Source: Antarctobacter heliothermus (GTDB taxonomy: Bacteria; Pseudomonadota; Alphaproteobacteria; Rhodobacterales; Rhodobacteraceae). Taken from it: a stretch of 64,000 nt of DNA. The DNA is taken from assembly GCF_900188425.1 (NCBI RefSeq), contig NZ_FZON01000004.1:108488-172487 (forward strand), written 5' to 3'. Each line of letters begins with the position of its first letter. The first letter of the stretch is position 1. This document shows positions 25,934 through 34,077 of the stretch, in pieces. Position numbers and translations under genes: made by a program. Under the pieces are notes generated by a model. The model was not told where the DNA came from and ran no database searches. It saw only the letters and a list, made by a program, of their open reading frames with translations.

Positions 25934-27142
25934 TCAGGCGCGCTGTATGTTGATTGAGGACAACAGCGTCAGTGCGATCTGGTTCGATCCAGTGCCCGAC
26001 GACTGTGCCACCTGTGATTGTAGTAGGTAACTGTGGATTACCTTGTTCAGGATTGCGGGATCCTCAAGATCGGCGAATTCCGAAATGCCGAAACGGCTTT
26101 GCGCTTTGTCGGTCAGTGTTTCCAACTGTTTGTCGAGGTCGATTTGGCTGAAACCATCGGGCAAGCCCAGTGCAGTTTCAAAGACGCTGCGCATCATCGT
26201 ATCGCCCAGCACGTTGAACCACTTGGTGTTGTCAGAAGATGACAATCCGGCAAGTCCGGGTGCCGCGCGTTGAAAACTGAGTGCGGTTCCGATTGCCGCG
26301 TCAACTCCGCTGACGGCCTCTTCGAAAAGCTGCCATTGATGGTTGTCGATGATGTCATTGGCGAAATTTCCGGCCTGTAGGGCCGTCGTCGGTTCCGTAT
26401 CAAATCCAAACGCCTGAGACATTTGGGCCAGACCCTTTTCGCCCAACACATTTGCGAGCGCGCCGGGTCCATCGCCGCCATCCTGCAATGCCTGCTTCAG
26501 GAGCTTGGGAGAATTGATCCATTTTTCGGCACCAAAGGCCCCCAATGCGACCTTCAATAGATCGGTATCTGCAAGGAAGTCATCAACCGATGTGATCGAA
26601 CCAATGTTTTCTTCCAAATAGGCTTTGGTCGATTCCAGTACCAACAGAGTCTGTTCTTCCAATGCCGCAGCTGCGTCCGGATCGTTCACATATTCCGGTT
26701 GTGTCAAAAGCGCGGCAAGGTCGTCACGCACCTTGACATCGTAGGCTGCAGTGATGTCATCGGCAAACCCGTCGTCCTGAAAGGGAAAATCGATGGTTTC
26801 GGAAAAGTCGAATGCATTGGCCAACGCCACATAGCGCCCGTCGTTCAGCTTGTTGGCAAGGGCCGTGTTGTCTTCAGTCCCTTCTTCAAGAACGCGGTTG
26901 ATCAGATAGGTGCTATCCACCTGGTCAGACAGACCAAAGGCAGACAGCGCCACACTCAACAAACGCCGATCGTCAACCAATTCCGCGCCGGATGAGATAG
27001 TGCCGATTTTCTCGGCAAAATACTCGGTATCCCGGGCAATCTCTGCACTGGCATTGAAAGACGTGCGCTGGGTGTTCAGCGTTGACTGCAAAACCTGCCA
27101 ACCGACCAGGCCAGTGCCCGGTATCATCGGAGTGATGGCCAT
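25934..27142 (-). CDS. DUF1217 flagellar-cluster protein
   Basis: The 402-aa product fits the DUF1217 family, found in alphaproteobacterial flagellar clusters. It is an acidic, helix-rich protein with internal repeat units of the form LLSVALSAFGLSDQVDSTYL and LLKVALGAFGAEKWINSPKL, each followed by residues resembling NKLNDGRYVALANAFDFS, i.e. about two to three copies of a roughly 110-residue module. No signal peptide or membrane helix is seen. ATG at 27142 with GGGAG upstream is preferred over the adjacent GTG. It follows flbT by 12 bases. Function is not established. Confidence 0.85.
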   Translation of the reverse strand: MAITPMIPGTGLVGWQVLQSTLNTQRTSFNASAEIARDTEYFAEKIGTISSGAELVDDRRLLSVALSAFGLSDQVDSTYLINRVLEEGTEDNTALANKLNDGRYVALANAFDFSETIDFPFQDDGFADDITAAYDVKVRDDLAALLTQPEYVNDPDAAAALEEQTLLVLESTKAYLEENIGSITSVDDFLADTDLLKVALGAFGAEKWINSPKLLKQALQDGGDGPGALANVLGEKGLAQMSQAFGFDTEPTTALQAGNFANDIIDNHQWQLFEEAVSGVDAAIGTALSFQRAAPGLAGLSSSDNTKWFNVLGDTMMRSVFETALGLPDGFSQIDLDKQLETLTDKAQSRFGISEFADLEDPAILNKVIHSYLLQSQVAQSSGTGSNQIALTLLSSINIQRA

Positions 27143-27154
27143 CACGATCTCCCG

Positions 27155-27565
27155 TTATTGCGGCGCTGGCCCAGCAGCCAAAAGCCTGTCTTCACGTGGA
27201 ATCAAGGCGCGCAGAGCCTTGAGACACTGATAGAACTGTTCTCCAAGCAGGGCCTCGGTTGCCTGGGTCAGCAAACGTCGGCTGTCGGCATCGACCAGGA
27301 TCTGGCTCAACTCCTCGATACGGGGCAGCAACTGTGCCCGCGCCTCTTCGGCGCTGGCATCTCCGGTCAGGATGAGTTGTGCGTGATAGCATAGCCTCCG
27401 AACCGGTGTCTTTGCCTCTCCGGGGTGGATCGCGTCGCGCAGACGCAGGACATTGGCATTGGGGGTCACGATCGACAGGCGGCTGCGGCGGTCGCCGTTT
27501 TCGATCACGGCCCCATTGATCAGCACGCGTTCGCGCGGACCGAGTTTCAGGACTAATCCACTCAT
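27155..27565 (-). CDS. flbT: Flagellin post-transcriptional regulator FlbT
   Basis: This 136-aa protein starts MSGLVLKLGPRERVLINGAV and contains RRSRLSIVTPNANVLRLRDA, both FlbT hallmarks. In Caulobacter FlbT binds the 5' leader of flagellin mRNA and lowers its stability until the hook is complete; in some other species it acts as an activator. Here it lies two genes downstream of fliC, whose leader holds a hairpin. The ATG overlaps the flaF stop by four bases. Confidence 0.95.
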   Translation of the reverse strand: MSGLVLKLGPRERVLINGAVIENGDRRSRLSIVTPNANVLRLRDAIHPGEAKTPVRRLCYHAQLILTGDASAEEARAQLLPRIEELSQILVDADSRRLLTQATEALLGEQFYQCLKALRALIPREDRLLAAGPAPQ

Positions 27566-27939
27566 TTCTGTATGCTCCTGCCGCTCAATCCCTTCAGGAT
27601 CGCGGCGTTGATTTCCAGCAGCGGTCTGACACGCGCCTTTTTGGTCAGCACCTGTGAGGTTTGGTGCTGCACAAATTCTGCGAGATAGAAGATTCGGGCC
27701 CGCAATTCGGCTGGCAAGGCATTGTCACTGTCAGCCACATCCACCGCCAATGCAGTCCAAAGGCGTTGATTGTCGGAAAGCGCTTCGACCAGTTTCGGGT
27801 AGGATCGTGGACCCGCTTCGGCGGCAGCCTTGATCCGATGTGTCACCCGGGCGATCAGTTCATATTCGGTGCCGCGCGGGGTCTGGGTCGAGCGGGCATT
27901 CTGGGCATAGGCCCGGTGCGCAAGTGTCTGTGCGTTCAC
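27562..27939 (-). CDS. flaF: Flagellin secretion/translation regulator FlaF
   Basis: The 125-aa product matches FlaF: MNAQTLAHRAYAQNARSTQT, then GTEYELIARVTHRIKAAAEA and NQRLWTALAVDVADSDNALP. FlaF works with FlbT and acts on flagellin in alphaproteobacteria. Translation starts at GTG (27939), with AAGG seven bases upstream. It follows fliC by 73 bases containing a strong hairpin, so it may be read through from the flagellin promoter at a lower level. Confidence 0.93.
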   Translation of the reverse strand: MNAQTLAHRAYAQNARSTQTPRGTEYELIARVTHRIKAAAEAGPRSYPKLVEALSDNQRLWTALAVDVADSDNALPAELRARIFYLAEFVQHQTSQVLTKKARVRPLLEINAAILKGLSGRSIQK

Positions 27940-27977
27940 GTCAGAACCTTCTGGTTATGAGAGTATGGAGTTGAAAT

Positions 27978-28003
27978 CCGGGGGCCGGTCAACCGGCCCC
28001 CGG
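27978..28003. terminator. Strong 12-bp hairpin after fliC
   Basis: CCGGGGGCCGGT (27978-27989) pairs perfectly with ACCGGCCCCCGG (27992-28003), leaving only two unpaired bases (realistically the loop opens by a pair). It stands nine bases after the fliC stop on the minus strand and is followed by ATTTCAA, a weak T-tract. It can attenuate transcription into flaF-flbT and protect the fliC transcript end. Confidence 0.7.
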
Positions 28004-28012
28004 TTGGTTGCA

Positions 28013-29350
28013 TTAGCGGAACAGCGACAGCAGTGACTGAGGTGCCTGGTTAGCGATGGACAGTGCCTGAACACCCAGCTGTTGCTGGACTTGCAGTGCC
28101 TGCAGACGGGCCGAAGCTTCTTCCATATCGGCGTCGACCAATGTGCCGATACCCGATTTCAGGGCGTCGTTCAGGCTGGTCACAAAGTCGGCCTGGGTCT
28201 CGATCCGGCCCTGGGCCGAACCGAAGGCAGCTGCCGAGTCGATGGCCGTCTGAATCAGGCCCTCGATTTCTGTCAGGGCGCTGTCGACACCGGCCTGTGT
28301 GGTCACATCGACGTTTGAGAGCGTCTCAAGACGGCCGCCGATTGTGGTGTCGGCCACTGCATAGGTGCGCACCTGGACAGAGAAGTTATCGCCGGTGTTG
28401 CTAGCACCAGTAAAGTCCAGCTGGTTGGCACTGGTTCCGTTCACGGCAGCCGCGATGCCCAGTCCATCGGTGATGGCCGAGTTGTCCGAGACATATTTGT
28501 TGAACGCGTCTGCAAGACCTTTGGTCACGTCCGCCTCGGTATCGCCGTCGCGGGCGACATAGGTGATCTCTTGCGCGCCAGCCGTTGCGGTTGTGTTCAA
28601 GGTCGCGAGACCACCGGCACCAGCGGTAATTTCGATCGAAAAGCCGGTACCAGCTGCGACGGCTGCTGTTCCCGCACCTGCGGTTTGGCCGATGACCGCA
28701 AGAGTGGTCGGTTGGGCCGCGGGGGCAGACGCGCCAGTCAGCGCCACAGCAGCCGTGTTGGCCGCGCCAGAGGCGGCATCCGAGGCCGCAGCAACGGCCG
28801 CCGCCGACGCAACGTCGATCGAACCCGCAGAGGTGCCGAGATCCTGCTTGCCGACAGTGATGTCAGAGGCCGTCACTCCACTGCCTGATCGATCAAGTGA
28901 GGCAAGGATGTTGATGCTGCCCGATCCAGCTGCGGTTTCCGTGTTCGACAACAGGTTGAGGCCATTGAACTGAGCCGCGCCCACCACTGCGGAGATTTGA
29001 TCGCGCAGCGCATCGATATCGGTCTGGATCTTGCCCCGGTCGACGTTCTCTTCCTGGGCGGCGACAATCTTGCCTTTCACGTCGGTCAACAATTCGGTCA
29101 CGGTTTCTGCAGCCTGGCGGGCAACAGAAACGGTCGACTGGCCCAGATTGAGGCTGTCCGAGATCCCCTTGAAGCCTTTTACGTCGGCTTCCATGACCTT
29201 CGAGATCGCCCAGACGGCAGAGTTGTCCTTGGCGCTGGCCACGCTCTTGCCAGTCGAGATTTCCTTTTGTGTGTCACCGAGGCTGGAGTTGATCGACTTG
29301 AGAGTCTGGAGCGCCACCATGGCGCCGTTGTTCGTCAGGATGCTAGACAT
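28013..29350 (-). CDS. fliC: Flagellin
   Basis: This 445-aa filament subunit has conserved ends: MSSILTNNGAMVALQTLKSI, then SGKSVASAKDNSAVWAISKV-like D1 (ISTGKSVASAKDNSA) and at the C-terminus LGVQALSIANQAPQSLLSLF. The middle (about residues 150-330) is Ala/Thr/Gly-rich and variable, forming the surface D2/D3 region. It is the only flagellin in the window. AAGGAC precedes the ATG. Its leader contains a GC hairpin and its regulators flaF and flbT are directly downstream. Confidence 0.95.
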   Translation of the reverse strand: MSSILTNNGAMVALQTLKSINSSLGDTQKEISTGKSVASAKDNSAVWAISKVMEADVKGFKGISDSLNLGQSTVSVARQAAETVTELLTDVKGKIVAAQEENVDRGKIQTDIDALRDQISAVVGAAQFNGLNLLSNTETAAGSGSINILASLDRSGSGVTASDITVGKQDLGTSAGSIDVASAAAVAAASDAASGAANTAAVALTGASAPAAQPTTLAVIGQTAGAGTAAVAAGTGFSIEITAGAGGLATLNTTATAGAQEITYVARDGDTEADVTKGLADAFNKYVSDNSAITDGLGIAAAVNGTSANQLDFTGASNTGDNFSVQVRTYAVADTTIGGRLETLSNVDVTTQAGVDSALTEIEGLIQTAIDSAAAFGSAQGRIETQADFVTSLNDALKSGIGTLVDADMEEASARLQALQVQQQLGVQALSIANQAPQSLLSLFR

Positions 29351-29550
29351 AGATTGTCCTTGCTTTCAAAAGGCGCTTTTGCGCCGGTTGCATTTGCCGC
29401 GTACGGCATCTCTGACGTCTTTCTGACGAATGCAGCCCGAGCTCTTTGCTGGTCTGCGCCACCGATTGTGGTGCGTCGCCAACTTGGCCTTTCAATCCTA
29501 ACGGAGCCCTAATCCTCTCTTTCTCTATCCGGTGTATTTTTCACAAATTC
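29351..29550 (-). promoter_or_regulatory. Flagellin leader/promoter region with hairpin and repeats
   Basis: The 200-base spacer upstream of fliC holds a stem GGCGC-TTTT-GCGCC (29372-29385), about 10 bases before the fliC ribosome-binding site, and a direct repeat TCTGACG (29411-29417 and 29422-29428). No clear sigma-28 (TAAA-N15-GCCGATAA) or sigma-54 match was found on the minus strand. The hairpin placement suits post-transcriptional control, possibly by FlbT. Confidence 0.5.
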
Positions 29551-29898
29551 TCAGGCTCTGCGTTCGAGCCGCTTAGTTGCTGGCGCGTCGATGGTTTGAC
29601 GTTTGCCGTGCGCGTCGTAGGTGTCGGTTGCGCGACGCGCGCGGTTCAGATCGCCAATGCGTGTGGCAACATTGCGAATCCCGGCCATTGCGTGGTCGAA
29701 AAGTTCCTGATTTCGGCGCAATCCTTCCCGGAGGGGGGATACATCCCCGGTGGCCAGCGGGCGATGTGCCAGGGCCTCTGCAAGGGCCTGCTTTTCTTCC
29801 ATCAGGTCGGACAGCCGGTCGAAATTGCCCTCCAGAAGCGCGGCACGCTCTGATTCGAGCAGTGATTTCAGGCGTTCGGCAATGGGTTGATCAGTCAT
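29551..29898 (-). CDS. flgN: FlgN-like flagellar export chaperone
   Basis: The 115-aa all-helical product starts MTDQPIAERLKSLLESERAA and continues with NFDRLSDLMEEKQALAEALA, a pattern of FlgN-type chaperones that deliver FlgK and FlgL to the export apparatus. The C-terminus is basic. AGGAGAG lies just before the ATG at 29898; the frame continues upstream but those residues overlap flgJ and lack support. It overlaps the flgJ end by eight bases. Assignment rests on size, helicity and context, so it is moderately sure. Confidence 0.72.
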   Translation of the reverse strand: MTDQPIAERLKSLLESERAALLEGNFDRLSDLMEEKQALAEALAHRPLATGDVSPLREGLRRNQELFDHAMAGIRNVATRIGDLNRARRATDTYDAHGKRQTIDAPATKRLERRA

Positions 29899-30160
29899 TG
29901 ATTCTCTCCTTGAGGGCATGAAAGAGCGACTCTGCAAGGCCGATTCCACCGCCTTCGGTCATCTGCCGGGCCTGTTCCAGGCGCATGAAGGACGCGAACT
30001 GGTTTTCTCCTTCGCCTCCGCCAAAGCCTTCGGGCGTTTCGCCCACCTTGGCAGCCTTGAGCATTTCTGCCAGAAAGTTTGCTTCCAGTTCGCGGGCGGC
30101 ATCACGCAAGGCGCGATCCTGTGGCGGCAACGGCCCCGGTTGTGTCAGGGAAATTTCCAT
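29891..30160 (-). CDS. flgJ: Rod-binding protein (FlgJ N-terminal type)
   Basis: This 89-aa protein matches the N-terminal rod-binding domain of FlgJ: ARELEANFLAEMLKAAKVGE and FASFMRLEQARQMTEGGGIG followed by LAESLFHAL. The muramidase domain of enterobacterial FlgJ is absent, as in many alphaproteobacteria, so wall cutting must come from a separate enzyme. ATG at 30160 has GGAG seven bases upstream; a TTG five codons earlier is unlikely. It is divergent from fliK. Confidence 0.9.
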   Translation of the reverse strand: MEISLTQPGPLPPQDRALRDAARELEANFLAEMLKAAKVGETPEGFGGGEGENQFASFMRLEQARQMTEGGGIGLAESLFHALKERIND

Positions 30161-30271
30161 CTGCTTTGTCTCCAATTCGACTCGCTCCGTTCGATTAGGC
30201 CTGATCGCGGTAAAGAAGTGGTAAGGAGGATCGCCCTAGTGTGGCGACGTGGAAGAATTCCCGGAGCATCC

Positions 30272-32683
30272 ATGCTGAGCCAACTGACCAGCCTGTTGGG
30301 CCTGACCCCCGCGTCACGGAGCCCGAACACACAGACAGGCGAAGAAGCGACAATCGATTTCGCAAGCGTTTTTGCCGACGTGGGGGATGAACAGCCGAGT
30401 TGGCGCCTCGACCCGGGGCCAATCGCAGAGACAGATGAAGGCGAAGAGCCCGATGGGGTCTTGTTGCCCGAAACCGACGGTGCGTTGCCGGATGAGGTGG
30501 ACGTAGATCCCCCTGTAACCCAGAGGGCGGAAACGGACGACGGTGAGATTCCGTTGGCTTCAGGGTTGAATGGAGCTGACGATCTGGGCTGGACCGATGA
30601 GGATGGCACGGTTCAGCACCGGCATGCTTCAGGACAGGAACAGCGCGACCATGACGGATTTGTAGCGACAACTGTTGCACTGGTTTCGCGGAAGAAGGCT
30701 GAAAATGCACCTGTTTCGGACGCCAGCCTCACCGTGGCTTTGAAACGTGTGCCCGCTGTTCCACCCGCAATTGGTGGCAACAGGGTCCCAGCAACCAACA
30801 GAGACGGTGATACACCGACGGACACAACAGTATTGCCACATGCTGCCCCGGTCCCTGCCTTGGGTGACCGTGGTGCAATCGCTACTGTAGAACCGAAGGA
30901 TCATTCTCAGCAAATCATGGCGACATCCGGCAGCAAGGGTGCCGCTCCGCTTGAGGACCAAGACCTTGTCGCGGCGTCATTGACCAAATCTCGCGCGAAA
31001 TCACGGTCCACCTCGGCTGTTCTCGCGGGCCTTGAATCCAATGGCCGTGTCGATCCGGTGGCAAAAGGGGCCGTTTTGACTGATGAGCTGTCCACTCATT
31101 TGGTGGAGGTGCAGGCGTCAGGCGCAGGACGTTACTCAAGAATGGGCACCGATCTTGCAAAACAAGTAGAACCCTCTGACGCAGCATTGATTTCCAAGGC
31201 GACAACGGAAATTGGCAAGGATGTCAGGCCGATTGCAGGACAGGCTCTCAGGGACGCCGGACAGCGGGAGTTGCCGGTTTTTCAGCTAGGACTGTCTGCC
31301 GCCGACCAGTTTCCGCGACAGTTTTCCAGGAACGTCGCGCCGAAGGCCGCAGCGCAAAAGGTATCTGCCCCTCCGCAGGACTGGTCTACCCCGGCGACGG
31401 GGAAAGGTCCCGGGCCGGATTCCACTTGGCGGACGAAACTGTCCGCACCGACCGTCTCCGTGAGTGGCGTCACAAATCAGCAAACGCCGACGGACGTGCC
31501 CGTCGCTTTGGGCGCGTCGAGGCCATTGGGCGCGACCCCGGAAACAGCAGAAATCATTGCGTCCGCCGATACCGTGAAGCCTTTGACCGTTGGTTCTGTC
31601 CCGGCTGCGGACCGGAAAGGGGAACTGCAACTTCTGCCTGCGGGCCAGTCGCTGGATCACGGTCGCCCCGCGCCAGAAGTGACGAGTGTCCGAGATTCCC
31701 GGCCCGCTGTTCCCCATGATCAGCTCGAAAGGGACGTGGAGCGAGCAGATACCTCCATCCGGGTGACTGGGGTTGCTCCGACTTCGGATTCCAAAGGGCC
31801 ATCTGTTCCAGAGCTGAACCGGACCACAATCGGGCTTGCCAACATTCCCCGGTCAAAGGAAATCGCTGACCCCCCAATGCCCTCAGCACCGTACGCGAAT
31901 CGCGAAAAACCGGTCATGGAATCGTTTGGAAAATCCGGGCCGATGTTCACGCCCGATCCGGTCGAAATGGAGAAAACTCCGATTGCAGCCCATCAACATC
32001 TGACAAGGCGGAGCGAGGATCGCCATTTTCGGTCTGACAAATCGACGGCCGCCGATGGGGTTGTCGTCGATCGTGCGTCAGGAACGACTTCGACAGATCG
32101 GACCGCTTACTACTCCGGTCCAGTCGCCGTGGTGGGCAAAAGCGAAGCCAGTCCGGGAGTGGCTCGTGTGACATCCCCGATGTTGGCTGACGTATCCGAG
32201 GACTCGCTTTCGGTAGAGGTGCCGCGGACCGGGGCTGTTGCGGACGTCCGACCATCCGGCGCGCAGGTGATGCCAGCGGCATCTTACACACATCGCGCTG
32301 ACGCTACGGCAACTGTGCGACAGGTGGCCGAAGGCATGGCGCGGCTATCGGAGGGAAGTGTTGAAATTCGTCTTTCACCCGAAGAACTGGGGCAGGTCCG
32401 CATGCAACTCTTGCCCTCGGATACAGGTATGACCGTGCATGTTTCCGCTGACCGTCCAGAGACACTGGATCTATTGCGACGCCACATCGACCAACTTGCC
32501 CGTGACCTTGCCGATGCCGGCTACGATGGGGCGTCCTTTACCTTTTCTGAAGGCGACAGGGGACAACGTGACGGGCATCCGCCGACGGACAGAGACGGCG
32601 CTATCGTGGCCACAGAAGACCAACACACAACTCGGGCCCCGGTTGCCGCTGGCGCAACCGATGGGCTGGACCTCAGATTTTAG
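30272..32683 (+). CDS. fliK: Flagellar hook-length control protein FliK
   Basis: This long 803-aa protein has a low-complexity, acidic and Pro/Thr/Ser-rich body that varies fast in the family, and a conserved C-terminal Flg_hook domain (about residues 675-770): VAEGMARLSEGSVEIRLSPE, then ELGQVRMQLLPSDTGMTVHV. FliK measures hook length and triggers the FlhB switch. The frame is open upstream to 29918, but ATG 30272 has GGAG at the right distance and avoids overlap with flgJ and flgN. It is larger than E. coli FliK (about 400 aa). flgD follows after eight bases. Confidence 0.9.
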   Translation: MLSQLTSLLGLTPASRSPNTQTGEEATIDFASVFADVGDEQPSWRLDPGPIAETDEGEEPDGVLLPETDGALPDEVDVDPPVTQRAETDDGEIPLASGLNGADDLGWTDEDGTVQHRHASGQEQRDHDGFVATTVALVSRKKAENAPVSDASLTVALKRVPAVPPAIGGNRVPATNRDGDTPTDTTVLPHAAPVPALGDRGAIATVEPKDHSQQIMATSGSKGAAPLEDQDLVAASLTKSRAKSRSTSAVLAGLESNGRVDPVAKGAVLTDELSTHLVEVQASGAGRYSRMGTDLAKQVEPSDAALISKATTEIGKDVRPIAGQALRDAGQRELPVFQLGLSAADQFPRQFSRNVAPKAAAQKVSAPPQDWSTPATGKGPGPDSTWRTKLSAPTVSVSGVTNQQTPTDVPVALGASRPLGATPETAEIIASADTVKPLTVGSVPAADRKGELQLLPAGQSLDHGRPAPEVTSVRDSRPAVPHDQLERDVERADTSIRVTGVAPTSDSKGPSVPELNRTTIGLANIPRSKEIADPPMPSAPYANREKPVMESFGKSGPMFTPDPVEMEKTPIAAHQHLTRRSEDRHFRSDKSTAADGVVVDRASGTTSTDRTAYYSGPVAVVGKSEASPGVARVTSPMLADVSEDSLSVEVPRTGAVADVRPSGAQVMPAASYTHRADATATVRQVAEGMARLSEGSVEIRLSPEELGQVRMQLLPSDTGMTVHVSADRPETLDLLRRHIDQLARDLADAGYDGASFTFSEGDRGQRDGHPPTDRDGAIVATEDQHTTRAPVAAGATDGLDLRF

Positions 32684-32691
32684 GAGCCGAC

Positions 32692-33375
32692 ATGACGGAA
32701 GTCACCTCTACACCGCCGCTCTACAGCAGCAAAACCACCACTGCCGCCAGCGATCCAGTCGTCACGGAAACCAAGCAGGCTGTGAGTTCCGACTTTGACA
32801 CATTTCTGAAGATGCTGACCGTGCAACTTCAGAATCAGGATCCGCTCAACCCGGTTGATTCCACGGACTACGCAACGCAATTGGCGACCTTTTCATCGGT
32901 AGAGCAGCAGGTTCTCACCAATGATCTGCTCCGCGAGGTCAGCGCGACTCTCAGCGGGAATGCTCTGCAAGAATTGAGCGGATGGATCGGAATGGAGGGA
33001 CTTGTCCGCGGACCGACGTTGTTCAGCGGCACCCCGATTACTGTCCGCCCCGACTACGCCGAAGAGGCTGACGATGCCGCCCTGGTCGTGCGGGATTCGA
33101 GCGGCAACGTCGTTCAGCGGTTCTCCCTCAGTCCAGGCCAGGAAGAGGTGTTGTGGGCCGGCACGGATGAGACGGGCGCCACCCTTCCGATTGGGATCTA
33201 CCGGTTCGAAGTCGAGAGCTACAAAGACGAGGCGGTCATCGACACCAAGATTGCCCAAGTCTACAGCCAAATCCAAGAAGTACGAAAAAAGGATGACCTG
33301 CTGCAATTGAGAATGTCCGGCGGTTCGGAACTCGATCCTGGCCAAATCGAAGGGCTGCGTGTGCCGCAATCCTGA
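32692..33375 (+). CDS. flgD: Hook assembly scaffold FlgD
   Basis: The 227-aa product contains the FlgD signature FDTFLKMLTVQLQNQDPLNP followed by VDSTDYATQLATFSSVEQQV near the N-terminus and a C-terminal beta domain with GTDETGATLPIGIYRFEVES. FlgD caps the growing hook. AGGAG precedes the ATG, and it is co-transcribed with fliK, its functional partner. It is the last flagellar gene in the window. Confidence 0.95.
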   Translation: MTEVTSTPPLYSSKTTTAASDPVVTETKQAVSSDFDTFLKMLTVQLQNQDPLNPVDSTDYATQLATFSSVEQQVLTNDLLREVSATLSGNALQELSGWIGMEGLVRGPTLFSGTPITVRPDYAEEADDAALVVRDSSGNVVQRFSLSPGQEEVLWAGTDETGATLPIGIYRFEVESYKDEAVIDTKIAQVYSQIQEVRKKDDLLQLRMSGGSELDPGQIEGLRVPQS

Positions 33376-33794
33376 TGAGATTCCCAGTGTCCGGTGAATC
33401 CGCCGGCCGGATTGAAGTCTTGCCGCACTGCCCACAAAAATGGGGACGCGGCCCGATTTCAACCCGCAACAGCGACAGGTGCACATTGTTTTGGCGAATC
33501 ATCGCCGAGACGTATGCCGTCAGTGTGGGGGAATCGGAGAAACCGGGCTTTCAGCAAGTAACTACATGACTTATGGGCAATATTCCCGACGGTTGGGGCG
33601 CCGCCCCAGTCGATGCTTACCCTTGGGAAGCTAGGTTAGGCAGCGGCTGTTGCGGATTTGACGCGCATTTACGCAAGCGCAGCAAGGATTTGGCGATTGG
33701 CTCGTAATTGTCATTTGAACGCGAAACGGTTTGTGTGTAGGTTGGTAACTGTCGGGCGCGCTGCGTCCAAGCTTGCACAGTTTTGGAGAATAAC
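33376..33794. other. 419-base spacer after flgD; promoter of the small exported protein
   Basis: No convincing gene is seen. Short open frames (for example 33440-33634) have no recognisable product. A palindrome TGGGGCG-C-CGCCCCA lies at 33594-33608 and a CCCA-TGGG mini-stem at about 33428-33445. The right end holds the promoter candidate for the next gene. This spacer marks the boundary between the flagellar cluster and the ubiB-dnaA region. Confidence 0.6.
33715..33743 (+). promoter_or_regulatory. Candidate sigma-70 promoter for the 61-aa exported protein
   Basis: TTGAAC (33715-33720) is followed by 17 bases and TAGGTT (33738-33743). The -35 matches four of six consensus bases, the -10 three of six. 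Spacing is ideal and the gene starts about 50 bases downstream. Confidence 0.4.
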
Positions 33795-33980
33795 ATGAAA
33801 AAGCTTTCGATCATTGCTGCCGCCGCAGCGATCGCAGCTGTAGCAGCCGCTCCGGTGGCCGCGCAGGAAAACACTCAGGATCCGTTCGTGTCGACCGCCG
33901 GCCCGGAAATCCCCGCTCTGGCCATCATTGGTGGCATCGCCTTGATCATCGCGATCGCAGCGGCAGGCGGCACCGACTGA
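33795..33980 (+). CDS. Small exported hydrophobic protein (61 aa)
   Basis: I do not recognise a named family. The product has a clear Sec signal peptide (MKKLSIIAAAAAIAAVAAAP, likely cut after VAA before QENTQ), a short polar stretch QENTQDPFVSTAGPE, and a hydrophobic C-terminal helix (ALAIIGGIALIIAIAAA) ending GGTD. GGAG lies eight bases upstream of the ATG. It has its own promoter candidate and a very strong terminator, so it is probably a highly expressed single gene. The layout resembles small proteins such as YjbE/GfcA of polysaccharide loci, but this is only a resemblance. Confidence 0.85.
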   Translation: MKKLSIIAAAAAIAAVAAAPVAAQENTQDPFVSTAGPEIPALAIIGGIALIIAIAAAGGTD

Positions 33981-34001
33981 TATTCGGTCCAGGAATTCAA
34001 G

Positions 34002-34034
34002 AAAACGGCGGCTCAATGAGCCGCCGTTTTTTTT
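34002..34034 (+). terminator. Rho-independent terminator of the 61-aa protein gene
   Basis: AAAACGGCGGCT (34002-34013) pairs with AGCCGCCGTTTT (34019-34030) and is followed by a run of eight T to 34034. A textbook intrinsic terminator, possibly also serving the convergent ubiB on the other strand via its A-tract. Confidence 0.95.
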
Positions 34035-34077
34035 GGTCTCGTCTCTTGAGTAAACTACCCTGCGGCGCGTAACCGGA

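Noticed and set aside
29918..30271. Upstream extension of fliK over flgJ and flgN
   Set aside because: FliK has a good ribosome-binding site and start at 30272; the upstream part is opposite two supported genes.
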